From Rhizohabitans arisaemae (lineage in GTDB: Bacteria; Actinomycetota; Actinomycetes; Streptosporangiales; Streptosporangiaceae), in NCBI RefSeq assembly GCF_025996515.1, contig NZ_BLRH01000034.1, forward strand, positions 558,001 through 622,000: DNA of 64,000 nucleotides, read 5' to 3'. Shown here in pieces: positions 15,029-23,720 of this stretch (positions within the stretch are counted from its first letter, which is position 1; each line of letters begins with the position of its first letter). A program made the translations under genes and the position numbers. The notes beneath the pieces are model-generated. The model searched no databases and was not told the DNA's origin. It saw only the letters and a program-made list of their open reading frames with translations.

Positions 15029-15997
15029 TCAGGCCTCGGCGAGAACGCTCCGTTCCAGCGCCCGTCCGTCCTCCCCCGCCGCCGGGCCGAAGAGGTCGAC
15101 GGCGTGGGTGTGCGGGATGCGCCCCTCGGCGGCGGCCAGCCAGAGCATGCGCTGGACGTAGCCCTCCATCGGCGCGGTGAACGTCGCCGCGGCCAGCCGG
15201 TCCAGCCGCGCCGACGCCTGCTCGAACTCCCGCAGCTCGTTCCCGGCGAAGGCGCGCATCACCGCACGGGTGACGCCGACCCGCGCCGCCGCGATCCCGA
15301 CCAGGGCGGCCTCGGCCCCCCACAGCAGGGAGGGCCCGAACATCCGGTCCTCGCCCGTGATCGCCAGCCGTCCCGCGTCCCGGGTGATCCGGATCGCCTC
15401 CTGGCAGCCCATCGCGTCCGAGAGCAGCGCCGTCTTCAGTCCCGCCACCCCGGGATGGCGGACGATCTCGCGCAGCAGGGCGGGCGGGCAGGGCCGGGTG
15501 TAGAGGTCAAAGGCGATCATGGGGAGGCCCGAGCCGCGCCAGACGGCGTCGTGGACGGCGAGCCGGTCCTGGGCGGAGGGGAAGACCAGCACGCCTGCGG
15601 CGCCGAGCTCGGCCGCGGTCCTGGCCTCGGCCACGGCCCGTTCCACCGGGTCCGCGGGCGCCTCCGGCCCGGCCGGTCGCGCCGTGTCCGCGGTGAGGGT
15701 CACCGGGTGCGGCGCTCCGGCACCGGGTGCGCCGCCGATCCCGACCAGCACGGGAACGCCCAGGGCGACGGCACGCTCGATCACGGCGGCCCGCACCGGC
15801 GGGGGCAGGAAGGGACCCCGGCCGGTGTGGGCGAGTACCGCGAGCCCGTCGGCGCCGTCGTCGAGCAGGCCGCGAAAGTAGGCCGTCACGACGTCGAGGT
15901 CCACCTCGCCGGAGGCCGTCATGGGAGTGGCCGCCGCGGCGAGAAGAGTGCCGTGCAGCCGATCCCGCAGCTGCGCGGCAGGTGTTGATATTTCCAT
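15029..15997 (-). CDS. DapA-type (dihydrodipicolinate synthase/NAL family) aldolase or lyase
   Basis: A 322-residue class I aldolase-fold protein: Schiff-base lysine K188 in VAGLKTALLSD, catalytic-tyrosine position Y166 in AFDLYTRP, and the C-terminal ITGEDRMF/LLWGAEAALVG elements. It is the last gene of the minus-strand group with the sugar ABC permeases and binding protein; only 10 bp separate it from the permease stop. The family performs retro-aldol cleavage or dehydration of 2-keto acids from sugars. A loop between residues 90 and 118 rich in Pro/Ala is longer than usual. Confidence 0.83.
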   Translation of the reverse strand: MEISTPAAQLRDRLHGTLLAAAATPMTASGEVDLDVVTAYFRGLLDDGADGLAVLAHTGRGPFLPPPVRAAVIERAVALGVPVLVGIGGAPGAGAPHPVTLTADTARPAGPEAPADPVERAVAEARTAAELGAAGVLVFPSAQDRLAVHDAVWRGSGLPMIAFDLYTRPCPPALLREIVRHPGVAGLKTALLSDAMGCQEAIRITRDAGRLAITGEDRMFGPSLLWGAEAALVGIAAARVGVTRAVMRAFAGNELREFEQASARLDRLAAATFTAPMEGYVQRMLWLAAAEGRIPHTHAVDLFGPAAGEDGRALERSVLAEA

Positions 15998-16007
15998 CCA
16001 AAGGACT

Positions 16008-16871
16008 CTATTTGAGTCCGGTCATCGAGATGCTGTTCACCAGATAGCGCTGCAGCAGCGCGAAGACCAGCAGGCAGGGCAGCACCGACAGCGCGGCGGA
16101 GCCCATGAGGTGGGCCAGCGGCGCTCCCTCCGTACGCAACGAGGCCAGCCCCACGGTGAGCGTGCGCACCTCGTCCGACTGGGCCATGACGAGCGGCCAG
16201 AGGAAGTCGTTCCAGTGCCACAGGAACACGAACACCCCGAGGGTGGCCAGGATCGGTTTGGTCAGCGGGAGGACGATCTGCCAGTAGATGCGCCACTCGG
16301 AGGCCCCGTCGACCTTGGCCGCCTCGAACAACTCGTCGGGCAGGTCGCGGATGAACTGCCGCATGAGGAAGACCGCCTGGGAGTTGGCGAGCGTCGGGAC
16401 GATCAGCCCCCAGAAGGTGTCCACCCCGCCGAGCTGGGAGACGAGGACGAACATGGGGATCAGTGTCGCCTGGAACGGCACCATGAACGTGGCGAGGAAC
16501 GCCCACATCATCGCGTCGCGTCCCGGAAAGCGCTTCTTGGCGAAGGCGTACCCCGCCATGGACGCGGTGAGCAGAATGATCACCACGGAGACCACCGAGT
16601 AGATCACCGTGTTGACGGTCCAGCCGAGGAACCCGGAGGCCGACAGCAGGTCCGTGATGGTCTTCAGGGACAGCGACTCCGGCCACTGCACCGGCAGGGT
16701 CGGGCTGCCCGGCGGCGACAGCGCGACCACGAACATCACGACGAACGGGCTCACCGTGATGGCCGACACCAGGGCGAGCAGCACCCACAGGGGCCACCGG
16801 AAGGGTTTGCGCCGAGGCTTGGCCGACGGCTTCGCCTTCGTGGTGGCGGGCCGGGTGGCGGTGAGCGTCAT
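16008..16871 (-). CDS. CUT1-type sugar ABC transporter permease (MalG-like)
   Basis: A 287-residue inner-membrane permease with six predicted spans. The ATPase-contacting EAA loop is EAAKVDGASEWRIYWQIVLP, typical of the carbohydrate CUT1 family. The start at 16871 overlaps the partner permease stop by 4 bp. An N-terminal basic, Lys/Pro-rich tail precedes the first span. No ATPase gene lies in the locus, so a shared MsiK-type ATPase encoded elsewhere is likely, as is usual for CUT1 systems of actinomycetes. Confidence 0.9.
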   Translation of the reverse strand: MTLTATRPATTKAKPSAKPRRKPFRWPLWVLLALVSAITVSPFVVMFVVALSPPGSPTLPVQWPESLSLKTITDLLSASGFLGWTVNTVIYSVVSVVIILLTASMAGYAFAKKRFPGRDAMMWAFLATFMVPFQATLIPMFVLVSQLGGVDTFWGLIVPTLANSQAVFLMRQFIRDLPDELFEAAKVDGASEWRIYWQIVLPLTKPILATLGVFVFLWHWNDFLWPLVMAQSDEVRTLTVGLASLRTEGAPLAHLMGSAALSVLPCLLVFALLQRYLVNSISMTGLK

Positions 16872-17734
16872 GCGTTTCCCCGATCGAGCAGGCGGCGCTG
16901 GATCAGCGACACGACGAGCACGAGGGCGAAGAGCACGACGCCGAACGTGGCCGCGTAGCCGAGGTTGGAGAATTTGAAGCCCTGGTCGTACAGACCGTAG
17001 ATGAGCGTGTAACTCGCGCGTGCCGGGCCGCCACCGGTCATCACGTAGATCGTGTCGAAGGTCTGGAAGGCACCGATCGTCTCGATGACCAGCACGAAGA
17101 ACAAAGCGGGCTTGAGGAGTGGGAGGGTGATCCGGCGGAACCGCTGCCACGGTCCCGCCCCGTCCACCGTGGCCGCCTCCAGGTAGGAGGCCGGGATCGC
17201 CTTGAGCCCGGCCAGCAGGATCAGCATGGAGTACCCGAAACCCTTCCACACCGACACCACGGCCAGCGCGGGAAGGACGAGGGCGGAGTCCTCCAGGAAA
17301 CCGATGGGGCCGACGTCGAGTTTCCCCAGCAACCCGTTGATCAGCCCGTCGAACTCGTAGATCCACCGCCAGATCACACCGGCCATCACGAAGCTGGTGA
17401 CGTACGGCAGGAAGAGCATGCCCCGGAAGAACCCGCGCATGAAGACGACCGCGTTGAGCAGAAGCGCGGTGGCGAGCGCGGCGACCACGGTGAGGGGCAC
17501 GTAGATCGCCACGTAGAGCAGCGTGATCCACAGGCTGTCCCAGAACTTCGGGTCGTCGAACAGCCGGGCGTAGTTCTCCGCGCCGATGAAGTTCCACTCC
17601 CCGCCGAGGCTCATGTCGGTCAGGCTCATCGCCCCCGCGCCCAGCGAGGGCACGAACCTGAACACCAGGAAGAGCACCAGCATGGGCAGGACGAACAACA
17701 GACCCGTTATCGGATCCCGCATGCGCTGTCGCAC
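16868..17734 (-). CDS. CUT1-type sugar ABC transporter permease (MalF-like)
   Basis: A 288-residue permease with six hydrophobic spans and the EAA motif LEAATVDGAGPWQRFRRITL. It is encoded between the substrate-binding protein and the second permease, the standard SBP-F-G order. It forms the heterodimeric channel with 16008. It starts MRQRMRDPITGLLFVLPML; no N-terminal extension. Confidence 0.9.
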   Translation of the reverse strand: MRQRMRDPITGLLFVLPMLVLFLVFRFVPSLGAGAMSLTDMSLGGEWNFIGAENYARLFDDPKFWDSLWITLLYVAIYVPLTVVAALATALLLNAVVFMRGFFRGMLFLPYVTSFVMAGVIWRWIYEFDGLINGLLGKLDVGPIGFLEDSALVLPALAVVSVWKGFGYSMLILLAGLKAIPASYLEAATVDGAGPWQRFRRITLPLLKPALFFVLVIETIGAFQTFDTIYVMTGGGPARASYTLIYGLYDQGFKFSNLGYAATFGVVLFALVLVVSLIQRRLLDRGNA

Positions 17735-17757
17735 GGCTTCACGCCTTTCGCACGTGA

Positions 17758-17786
17758 CGGTCCCCCGCCGGGGAGGGGGCGGACCG
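17758..17786. other. Hairpin between binding-protein and permease genes
   Basis: CGGTCC and GGACCG with G/C-rich inner strands form a bulged stem between the SBP stop and the first permease. Such hairpins commonly protect or partly terminate the SBP message, giving excess binding protein; here that is inference from position. Confidence 0.45.
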
Positions 17787-17788
17787 CA

Positions 17789-19039
17789 TCAGCCGCTGCC
17801 GGCCAGCAGGGCGTTGGCCTCCTTGGCCGCGTCGTCGAGCGCCGTCTTGGCGTCCTTCTTGCCGAGGAGGGCCGCCTGAAGTTCCGGCGCGACCAGCGCC
17901 ATCACCTGGCGGGCCATCGGGTGGGTGTCACCCGGGAAGGCGAACTCCAGCGACTTGGCGAACTCCTGGACGGCCGGGGAGGCACCGGGCACCGTCACGT
18001 CGTCGCGGGCGGGGAAGAAGCCGGACTCCTTGGCCAGCTCGGCCGCGACCTCGGGTGAGGACAGGAAGGCGGCGACCTTCTTGGCGGCGTCGGGCTGCGG
18101 CGAGTGCTTGGCCAGCACCAGCCCGCCGGGGATGCCGAAGGCGACCTTCTTCCCGCTCTCCAGCGGCAGGCCGACGCCGACGTTCTCCGCGCCGATCGCC
18201 GCACCCAGCTGGACGGCCTGCAGCGCGGTGGCCGCGTGGTAGACGGCCGTCTTGCCGGCGGCCAGCGTCCCGCCCTCGATGTCGTTCTTCTTGGTCGCCG
18301 TGTTCCCCGGCAGGCCGCCCGCCTTCTGCAGGTCGAGCAGGAACTGCAGGGCCTCGACTCCCTCAGGAGCGTTGAAGGCGACGGTCTTGCCGTCGGCGGC
18401 GAACACCGAGCCGCCGTTGCCCCACAGCAGCGGGTAGAAGCTCTGGTTCAGGCTGACCTCGGGGGCTCCGGGGTAATCCAGGATCGCGATCTTCTTGGCG
18501 GCGAGCTTGGGCGCGGCGGCCTTGAACGCCTCCCAGGTCTGGGGGAACTCGGTCACGCCCACGTCGGTGAACAGCTTCTTGTTGTAGATCGGCGCGGTGA
18601 TGGTCTGGTAGATCGGGACGCCGTACAGCTTGCCGTCCACCGTCAGCGCGGTCAGGGAGTTAGGCAGGAACGAGGTCTTGGCGGGGGCCACCACGTCGTC
18701 CACCGGGACCAGGGTTCCCTGCTGGGCGTACTGGGGGATCTGGTCGGGGCCGAGCACGACCAGGTCGAACCCCTTCTTGGAGGCGAGCGCCGTGGTGATC
18801 TTCTCCTGGCGTCCGTCCCAGGGCTGCTGATCGATCGTGAGGTCGATCGTGCCGTTCGCGGCCTCGAAATCCTTCTCCACCTTGGTCCAGAACGCCTGGC
18901 TCTTGGCCTGATCTCCGATGACGGGATACATCCACAGCGTCACCGAGCTCTTGTCCGTCCCCGAACCGGCGTCGGCGCCGCATCCGGCGAGTGCGGCTCC
19001 CAGGACGGCTGTGAGGCCGACGAGCATCGCTCTTCTCAT
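17789..19039 (-). CDS. Sugar ABC transporter substrate-binding lipoprotein
   Basis: A 416-residue CUT1 binding protein. Its lipoprotein signal is MRRAMLVGLTAVLGAALAGC, with lipidated Cys20, and the SBP_bac_1 fold follows (VTLWMYPVIGD; WDGRQEKITTALASKKGFDL; AGKTAVYHAAT). The start at 19039 is preferred: AGGCAGG precedes it and it begins exactly at the signal peptide. Transcription comes from a promoter carrying the regulon operator at 19067-19078. It binds the (unknown) glycoside or amino sugar outside the membrane and feeds the two permeases. Confidence 0.9.
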   Translation of the reverse strand: MRRAMLVGLTAVLGAALAGCGADAGSGTDKSSVTLWMYPVIGDQAKSQAFWTKVEKDFEAANGTIDLTIDQQPWDGRQEKITTALASKKGFDLVVLGPDQIPQYAQQGTLVPVDDVVAPAKTSFLPNSLTALTVDGKLYGVPIYQTITAPIYNKKLFTDVGVTEFPQTWEAFKAAAPKLAAKKIAILDYPGAPEVSLNQSFYPLLWGNGGSVFAADGKTVAFNAPEGVEALQFLLDLQKAGGLPGNTATKKNDIEGGTLAAGKTAVYHAATALQAVQLGAAIGAENVGVGLPLESGKKVAFGIPGGLVLAKHSPQPDAAKKVAAFLSSPEVAAELAKESGFFPARDDVTVPGASPAVQEFAKSLEFAFPGDTHPMARQVMALVAPELQAALLGKKDAKTALDDAAKEANALLAGSG

Positions 19040-19066
19040 CGGGACCTGCCTTTCATGTCTTAATAG

Positions 19067-19109
19067 CGGTCCAGACCGAAATCTAGCCATCGGAATCAAG
19101 AAGGGTCAA
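19067..19109 (-). promoter_or_regulatory. Regulon promoter and operator 2 (transporter operon)
   Basis: On the minus strand TTGACC (19109-19104), an 18-bp spacer and TAGATT (19085-19080) form the promoter, followed after 1 bp by the operator (plus-strand CGGTC-CA-GACCG, 19067-19078). The -35 lies inside the 3' end of the upstream DegT gene. Layout is the same as at 12192 and 23659. Confidence 0.75.
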
Positions 19110-20265
19110 TGCCCGATACCTGAACGTGACGGCGGAACCCGTCGGCGATGGCGGTCACATGCCCGGCGGTGTAGTTCTCGTTCACCTCGACGATCAGCAA
19201 CGTCTCGTCGATCAGGCGCTGTGCTTGAGGGCAGTCCGCAGGTGGCCCCGACAGGGGAAACCTGGACGTACCGTATATCGGCCCATCCCACAGAGGCGCC
19301 CGGTTGAGCGGTTCGGCGAGGTACCCGGACCGGACCGGAATCCCGTCGGCGGCCAGCTTGGCGGCGAGCTCGGGGGCTCCCCCGCCCGGCAGGACGATCG
19401 GGAAGTACCACCAGGCGTGCCCGCGGGGGTCGGGGAGCGCGAGCCCGGGCAGACCGGCCAACTCCGCCCGCAGCCGCAGCGCCCACCGCCGCCGCGCGGC
19501 CACCACCCCGGGCAGCTTGGCGAGCTGGCACCGGGCCACGGCGGCCTGCAACTCGGTCATCCGGTAGTTGAGCCCGAAGCTCAGGTGGTGCCGTCCGCCG
19601 GCCCGGTCCCAGCCCTTGTCGGCGAAGAGCCGCATCGCCTGGGCCGGCGCGTCGTCGTCGGTGATCACCAGGCCGCCGTCGCCGCAGGTGATGTGCTTCC
19701 ACTGCTGCAGGCTGAAGCAGCCGACCTCGCCGATCCGGCCCACCGGCCGTCCGTCGGGCAGCTCCCCCAGCCACGCCTGCGCGCAGTCCTCGATCAGGGT
19801 GAGGCCGTGCTCGTCGGCGATCGCCCGCAGCTCGTCCAGGGCGGCCGGCGCGCCGAACAGGTGGACCGCCATGATCGCCCTGGTACGCGGGGTGATCGCG
19901 GCCCGTACGGCCTCCGGGTCGAGATTCCCGGAAAGCGGGTCTACGTCGGCGAAGACAGGAACCGCGTTCTGCGCCAAGATGGGGGCCACGGTTCCGAAGT
20001 CGGTCACGGGTGTGGTGACGATCTCGTCTCCGGGGTCGGGCGCGGCCGCCACGACCGCGAGATGCAGTGCGGCGGTACCCGAGGAGCACGCCACGGCGTG
20101 CCGGGCACCGTACAGCGCCGCCATCTCACGTTCGAGCGCCTTGGCCTCGGTCCCCCACACCGAGTTGAGCATCCCCGAGCGGATCACCCGCTCGACGGCG
20201 GCCACCTCCTCGTCGCCGAGAGTCCGGCCGGTCGTGTCCGCGGCACTGGGGAAGTTCGGAGTCAA
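19096..20265 (-). CDS. DegT/DnrJ/EryC1 family PLP enzyme (second)
   Basis: A 389-residue PLP-dependent sugar aminotransferase-type enzyme: ACSSGTAALHLAV near the N-terminus, LIEDCAQAW with Asp160, and Schiff-base lysine K190 in FSLQQWKHITCGDGG. The TTG at 20265 is favoured by GAGGTG at suitable spacing; a GTG at 20280 has none. It is only distantly similar to the DegT enzyme at 9587, so the two likely handle different intermediates. It is divergent from the locus regulator, sharing the operator at 20296-20307, and is followed by the transporter operon. Confidence 0.87.
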   Translation of the reverse strand: MTPNFPSAADTTGRTLGDEEVAAVERVIRSGMLNSVWGTEAKALEREMAALYGARHAVACSSGTAALHLAVVAAAPDPGDEIVTTPVTDFGTVAPILAQNAVPVFADVDPLSGNLDPEAVRAAITPRTRAIMAVHLFGAPAALDELRAIADEHGLTLIEDCAQAWLGELPDGRPVGRIGEVGCFSLQQWKHITCGDGGLVITDDDAPAQAMRLFADKGWDRAGGRHHLSFGLNYRMTELQAAVARCQLAKLPGVVAARRRWALRLRAELAGLPGLALPDPRGHAWWYFPIVLPGGGAPELAAKLAADGIPVRSGYLAEPLNRAPLWDGPIYGTSRFPLSGPPADCPQAQRLIDETLLIVEVNENYTAGHVTAIADGFRRHVQVSGIDPS

Positions 20266-20295
20266 CGTAGCACCTCGCACGGGATAGAGTGATAG

Positions 20296-20314
20296 CGGTC
20301 TTGACCGTAATTTA
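20296..20314. promoter_or_regulatory. Regulon operator 3 in the divergent regulator/DegT region
   Basis: CGGTC-TT-GACCG at 20296-20307 is followed (plus strand) by TAATTTAGCC, the same flank as at 12.2 and 19.1 kb. For the leftward DegT gene, TAAATT (20314-20309) is the -10 element; its -35 is poor. The site also lies 22 bp before the TTG of the regulator, so it can serve autoregulation. Confidence 0.7.
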
Positions 20315-20328
20315 GCCGGGAGGCTTCA

Positions 20329-21534
20329 TTGGGGATCCTCGTCGGGGTCGTCGGCCCCCACGACCTCGTCGACGACGTGGCGGCCGTCTGTGAGGAACAA
20401 CCGGGTGTGAAGACCTTGCGGCTCGACTACGACCACGAGTCGCAGGCGCCCACCATCGTCGAGGCGCACGCCGGATCGGTGGAGGGCTGGCTGTTCACCG
20501 GCATCGTGCCGCACATGCTCGCCTACGAGGCCGACGTCCTGACCCGCCCCGCGGCGTTCGTCGACTACTCGGGCGCCACCCTGCTCAGCGCCCTGGTCGG
20601 GCTGCAGCATCAGGGCCACGACGTCACCCGCCTGTCCGTCGACACCCTGTCGAGCGCCGACGTGACCGTCACCTTCACCGAGGCGGGCCTGCCCACAGAC
20701 CGGCTGCGGGTCCTCCCCTGGCGCAGCGGCCTGACCTCGAAGACGGCCGTCGCCTTCCACCGCCGCGGCGGCGAGCACGCTGTGATCACCTGTCTGAGCT
20801 CGGTGCACGAGGCGCTGCGGGACACCCTCCCGGTGCTGCGCCTGGTCCCGTCCGCGCACTCGGTCCGCGTCGCCCTGCGCCAGCTCCGGCTCTCCGCCGA
20901 GGGCCAAGCGCAGGAGGACGCGCAAATCGCGCTGGGCCTGATCGAGCTGGACGGTGAGGAGGGCCTGATGCGCGAGGCCACCGCGCTGGGCGGCACCCTC
21001 GCCGCCTTCCGCGGCGGCACCCACCTGCTCGTCACCACCCGCGGCCCGCTGCACGAGGCCACCGGCGGCTTCACCTGCCTGCCCATGCTGGCACGGCTGT
21101 CCGCCTACAGCCAGGTCGTCCGCGCCGGGTTCGGCCTGGGCCGCAGCGCCGCCGAAGCCGAAAGCCTGGCCCGCCGCGCGCTGGCCAGGGCCCGGCGGAT
21201 CGGCGACCGGGCCGCGGTGCTGTCGCTGCGGGCCGACACCGACGTGGTGCTGGAGTCGGCCGGAGCACCCCCGGCCAGCGAGACGAACCTGCCCGTGCTG
21301 GCTCGCCGGGTGGGCCTGTCGGTGTCGACCCTGGAGAAACTGCTGGAGGCGCGGGAGACGGTGGGCGACCGGCCGCTGACCACCCGCGAGATCGCCGATC
21401 GGCTCACGGTGCAGATGCGCACCGCCCGCCGGATGCTGTACCGCCTGGAGCTGGCCGGGCTCGCCGAACGCACCGGCAACCTGACCAGCGGGTCCAGCGG
21501 GCGACCGCTGACCCTCTACCGCCTGACCATCTAG
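20329..21534 (+). CDS. Locus-specific regulator: sensor region, GGDEF-like domain, winged HTH
   Basis: A 401-residue protein of unusual build. Residues 1-180 look like an alternating alpha/beta sensor region (VGVVGPHDLVDDVAAVCEEQ; no firm family). Residues about 190-300 resemble a degenerate GGDEF/nucleotidyl-cyclase-like domain as in PucR/CdaR regulators: FRGGTHLLVTT stands where GGDEF would be, and VRAGFGLGRSAAEAESLARR matches the C-terminal helix pattern. Residues 350-385 form a winged helix-turn-helix (LTTREIADRLTVQMRTARRM). The TTG start has GGGAGG upstream. Convergent with 21531: their stops overlap in CTAG. It is the best candidate for binding the CGGTC-N2-GACCG operators. Confidence 0.6.
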   Translation: MGILVGVVGPHDLVDDVAAVCEEQPGVKTLRLDYDHESQAPTIVEAHAGSVEGWLFTGIVPHMLAYEADVLTRPAAFVDYSGATLLSALVGLQHQGHDVTRLSVDTLSSADVTVTFTEAGLPTDRLRVLPWRSGLTSKTAVAFHRRGGEHAVITCLSSVHEALRDTLPVLRLVPSAHSVRVALRQLRLSAEGQAQEDAQIALGLIELDGEEGLMREATALGGTLAAFRGGTHLLVTTRGPLHEATGGFTCLPMLARLSAYSQVVRAGFGLGRSAAEAESLARRALARARRIGDRAAVLSLRADTDVVLESAGAPPASETNLPVLARRVGLSVSTLEKLLEARETVGDRPLTTREIADRLTVQMRTARRMLYRLELAGLAERTGNLTSGSSGRPLTLYRLTI

Positions 21535-22592
21535 CGCAGCCACCGGTCCAGGCCTTCGGCGACGAACTCGTCGTCGCGTAGCCACGGATAGGCCGCCCAG
21601 ATCCGGTCGATCTCGGCGAGCTGGCCCGGGGAGAGCTCCTCCTCGGGGTCCAGGCACCAGCGCCCGGCCAGCAGCCCCTGACGGCGCAGGATCTCGTGGA
21701 TGCCGGGGATGCAGCCGCCGAAGCCGTTCGCGGCGTCGAAGATGGCCGCGTTGGCGTCGGTCAGATGCCCGTCCAGGGTGAGCAGCCTGCGCACCGCGGC
21801 GTCGTCCCCGCCCCGCGCCCGCCGGGCCTCGTCGAGCAGCTCGACCGCCCGCCGTACCCACACCGCCCACTGGCCGAGCAGCCCGCCGACGAACTCGACG
21901 TCCACCTCCTGGCCGTCCACGACGACCCGATGCGAGGTGATCAGGTCCGACAGGATGTGGTCGTCGTTGCCGGTGTAGAGGGCCACCTCGCCCACGCGCC
22001 CGGCCCTGACCACGCCGTGCAGAACGTCCAGCGTCCGATACCGGTTGAACGGGGCGACCTTGATGCCGACGACCGAGTCGACGGAGGCCAGGCGCGTCCA
22101 GTAGTCACGGGTCAGCGTCCGGCCGCCGACGGCCGGCTGCAGATAGAAACCGACGACCGGCAGCACCTCCCCCACCGCGCGGGTCCGCTCGATGAGGCCG
22201 TCCTCGTCCAGCCGGGAATGCGGGCTCAGCAGGACCATGTGATAGCCGAGCGAGGCCGCCAGCTCCGCCTCCGCCACCGCCTGCGCGGTGCTTCCGGTCA
22301 CCCCCGCCACCAGGGCCACCTCGCGCTCGTAGCCCCGGGCGGTTTCGGCGGCCAGCTCCAGGACGGCGGGGAGCAGGTCGGTGCCGTGGATCGCGAACTG
22401 GGTGGTGTGCACCCCGACGGCCAGACCGCCCGCCCCCGCCTCGATGTAGTAGCTGGTCAGGGCCCGCTGCCGCCGCTCGTCGAGCCGCCGGTCCTCGGTC
22501 AGCGCCAGCGGGTGCGCCGGGATGACCGTTCCCCTGCGGAACAGGTCGTGGACGGAGCCGTGCCTCTCAGGTGCCGTGCTCAGCACGTGCAT
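21531..22592 (-). CDS. DapA-family aldolase/lyase (second, divergent subtype)
   Basis: A 353-residue class I aldolase-fold protein: tyrosine Y150 in VVGFYLQPAVGG and Schiff-base lysine K178 in VVGIKVAPFNRY. It is longer than classical DapA and has a distinct C-terminal region (GFGGCIPGIHEILRRQGLLA), a subtype often annotated only as a dihydrodipicolinate synthase family protein. The ATG at 22592 follows a G/A-rich ribosome site. It lies 25 bp behind the SDR gene in one operon. Cleavage of a keto-deoxy sugar acid is the likely role. Confidence 0.82.
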   Translation of the reverse strand: MHVLSTAPERHGSVHDLFRRGTVIPAHPLALTEDRRLDERRQRALTSYYIEAGAGGLAVGVHTTQFAIHGTDLLPAVLELAAETARGYEREVALVAGVTGSTAQAVAEAELAASLGYHMVLLSPHSRLDEDGLIERTRAVGEVLPVVGFYLQPAVGGRTLTRDYWTRLASVDSVVGIKVAPFNRYRTLDVLHGVVRAGRVGEVALYTGNDDHILSDLITSHRVVVDGQEVDVEFVGGLLGQWAVWVRRAVELLDEARRARGGDDAAVRRLLTLDGHLTDANAAIFDAANGFGGCIPGIHEILRRQGLLAGRWCLDPEEELSPGQLAEIDRIWAAYPWLRDDEFVAEGLDRWLR

Positions 22593-22617
22593 TCCCCTTT
22601 CCCCCGCGTCGACGCGG

Positions 22618-23634
22618 TCAGAACGCGCCGTCACGGCGCTCGAACTTGGTCGGTTTGCCCAGCAACGGTCCCCCGTCGCCCACCCAGCGGGCGGTGTGCT
22701 CGACCAGCTCGGCGAGCGTCAGTCCGGGGTACCCGAACAGGCCGTGGCAGCGCGAGGCGTTGGACAGCAGCGCCGTGGGCGCCTCCTCGCCGGTGAAGAC
22801 CGGCTCCCGGCCCAGCAGGGAGCCCAGTTCCGTCGCCACCTGCCGTACCGAGACCAGCTCGGGTCCGGTCACGTTGAGCACGTACGGCGGTGCGGAGGCC
22901 AGCAGCAGCGCGCGGAGCGTCACCTCGTTGGCGTAGCCCTGCCAGACCACGTTGACCTGGCCGGTGGTCAGGTCGATCGGCTGCCCGGCGAGGATCTTCT
23001 GTGCCAGGTCGACCAGCACGCCGTACCGCATCTCGACGGCGTAGTTGAGCCGGATGAGCGCCGTGGGCGTGCCGTGCTTCTCGGCGAAGTAGGTGAACAC
23101 GCGCTCGCGGCCCAGGCAGCTCATGGCGTAGTCGCCGACCGGCCCGGTGGGCGATCCCTCGGCGGACCCGCCGGAGGTGACCGGGACGAGCGGGTAGACG
23201 TTGCCGGTGGACAGCGCGGCGATCCGGCTGCCTGCGAAACGGTCGGCCACCCGCCCGGGCAGGTAGGCGTTGGTGAACCAGGTGGCGTGTTCGCGCCCGT
23301 CGGTGCCGAACTTGGCGCCGACCAGGAAGACCACGTTGGGCACGTCGGGCAGTTTTTGCAGCGCCGCCTCGTCGGCGAGGTCGGCCGCCACCACCGTGGC
23401 CCCTTCGTCGCTCAGCCGCCGCGCCAGACCGGGCTCGGAGAAGCGCGACACCGCGATGACGCGTTTGCCGCCACCGGCCGCTTTGATCCCGTTGAGTGCG
23501 AGGCGGACGAGGCTCGGGCCCAGCTTGCCCCCGGCGCCCAGCACCAGGATGTCGCCGTCGATCTTGGCCAGGTCCTCGACCAGTCCGTCGCGAGGTCGCG
23601 ACAGGTGGTCTTCCAGCTCGGCGGTTGTGCGCAC
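22618..23634 (-). CDS. Extended SDR epimerase/dehydratase-like protein with Lys-to-Cys change
   Basis: A 338-residue NAD-binding Rossmann protein: LGAGGKLG at residues 32-39, LSTGNVYPLVP (active-site strand), then YAMSCLGRER, where the YxxxK signature reads Y169xxxC173. The catalytic lysine of classical SDRs is thus absent. The GTG at 23634 follows GGGAG; a GTG at 23649 has no such site. It is the first gene after the regulon promoter at 23659-23696, followed by the DapA-like gene. The subfamily is seen in sugar-catabolic loci (knowledge of annotation, not checked here). Confidence 0.8.
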   Translation of the reverse strand: MRTTAELEDHLSRPRDGLVEDLAKIDGDILVLGAGGKLGPSLVRLALNGIKAAGGGKRVIAVSRFSEPGLARRLSDEGATVVAADLADEAALQKLPDVPNVVFLVGAKFGTDGREHATWFTNAYLPGRVADRFAGSRIAALSTGNVYPLVPVTSGGSAEGSPTGPVGDYAMSCLGRERVFTYFAEKHGTPTALIRLNYAVEMRYGVLVDLAQKILAGQPIDLTTGQVNVVWQGYANEVTLRALLLASAPPYVLNVTGPELVSVRQVATELGSLLGREPVFTGEEAPTALLSNASRCHGLFGYPGLTLAELVEHTARWVGDGGPLLGKPTKFERRDGAF

Positions 23635-23658
23635 GCGGGACTCCCTCACTCTTATTTA

Positions 23659-23696
23659 CGGTCCAGACCGTAACCGGAGCGAGTTTGGGCTGTCAA
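23659..23696 (-). promoter_or_regulatory. Regulon promoter and operator 4 (SDR/DapA operon)
   Basis: On the minus strand a consensus TTGACA (23696-23691), an 18-bp spacer and TACGGT (23672-23667) form the promoter; the -10 overlaps the operator (plus-strand CGGTC-CA-GACCG, 23659-23670, extended to TA...TA at 23657-23672). This is the most symmetrical copy of the operator in the window. Confidence 0.75.
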
Positions 23697-23720
23697 CGTC
23701 GGCGGAGGACCGGCGGGGCC

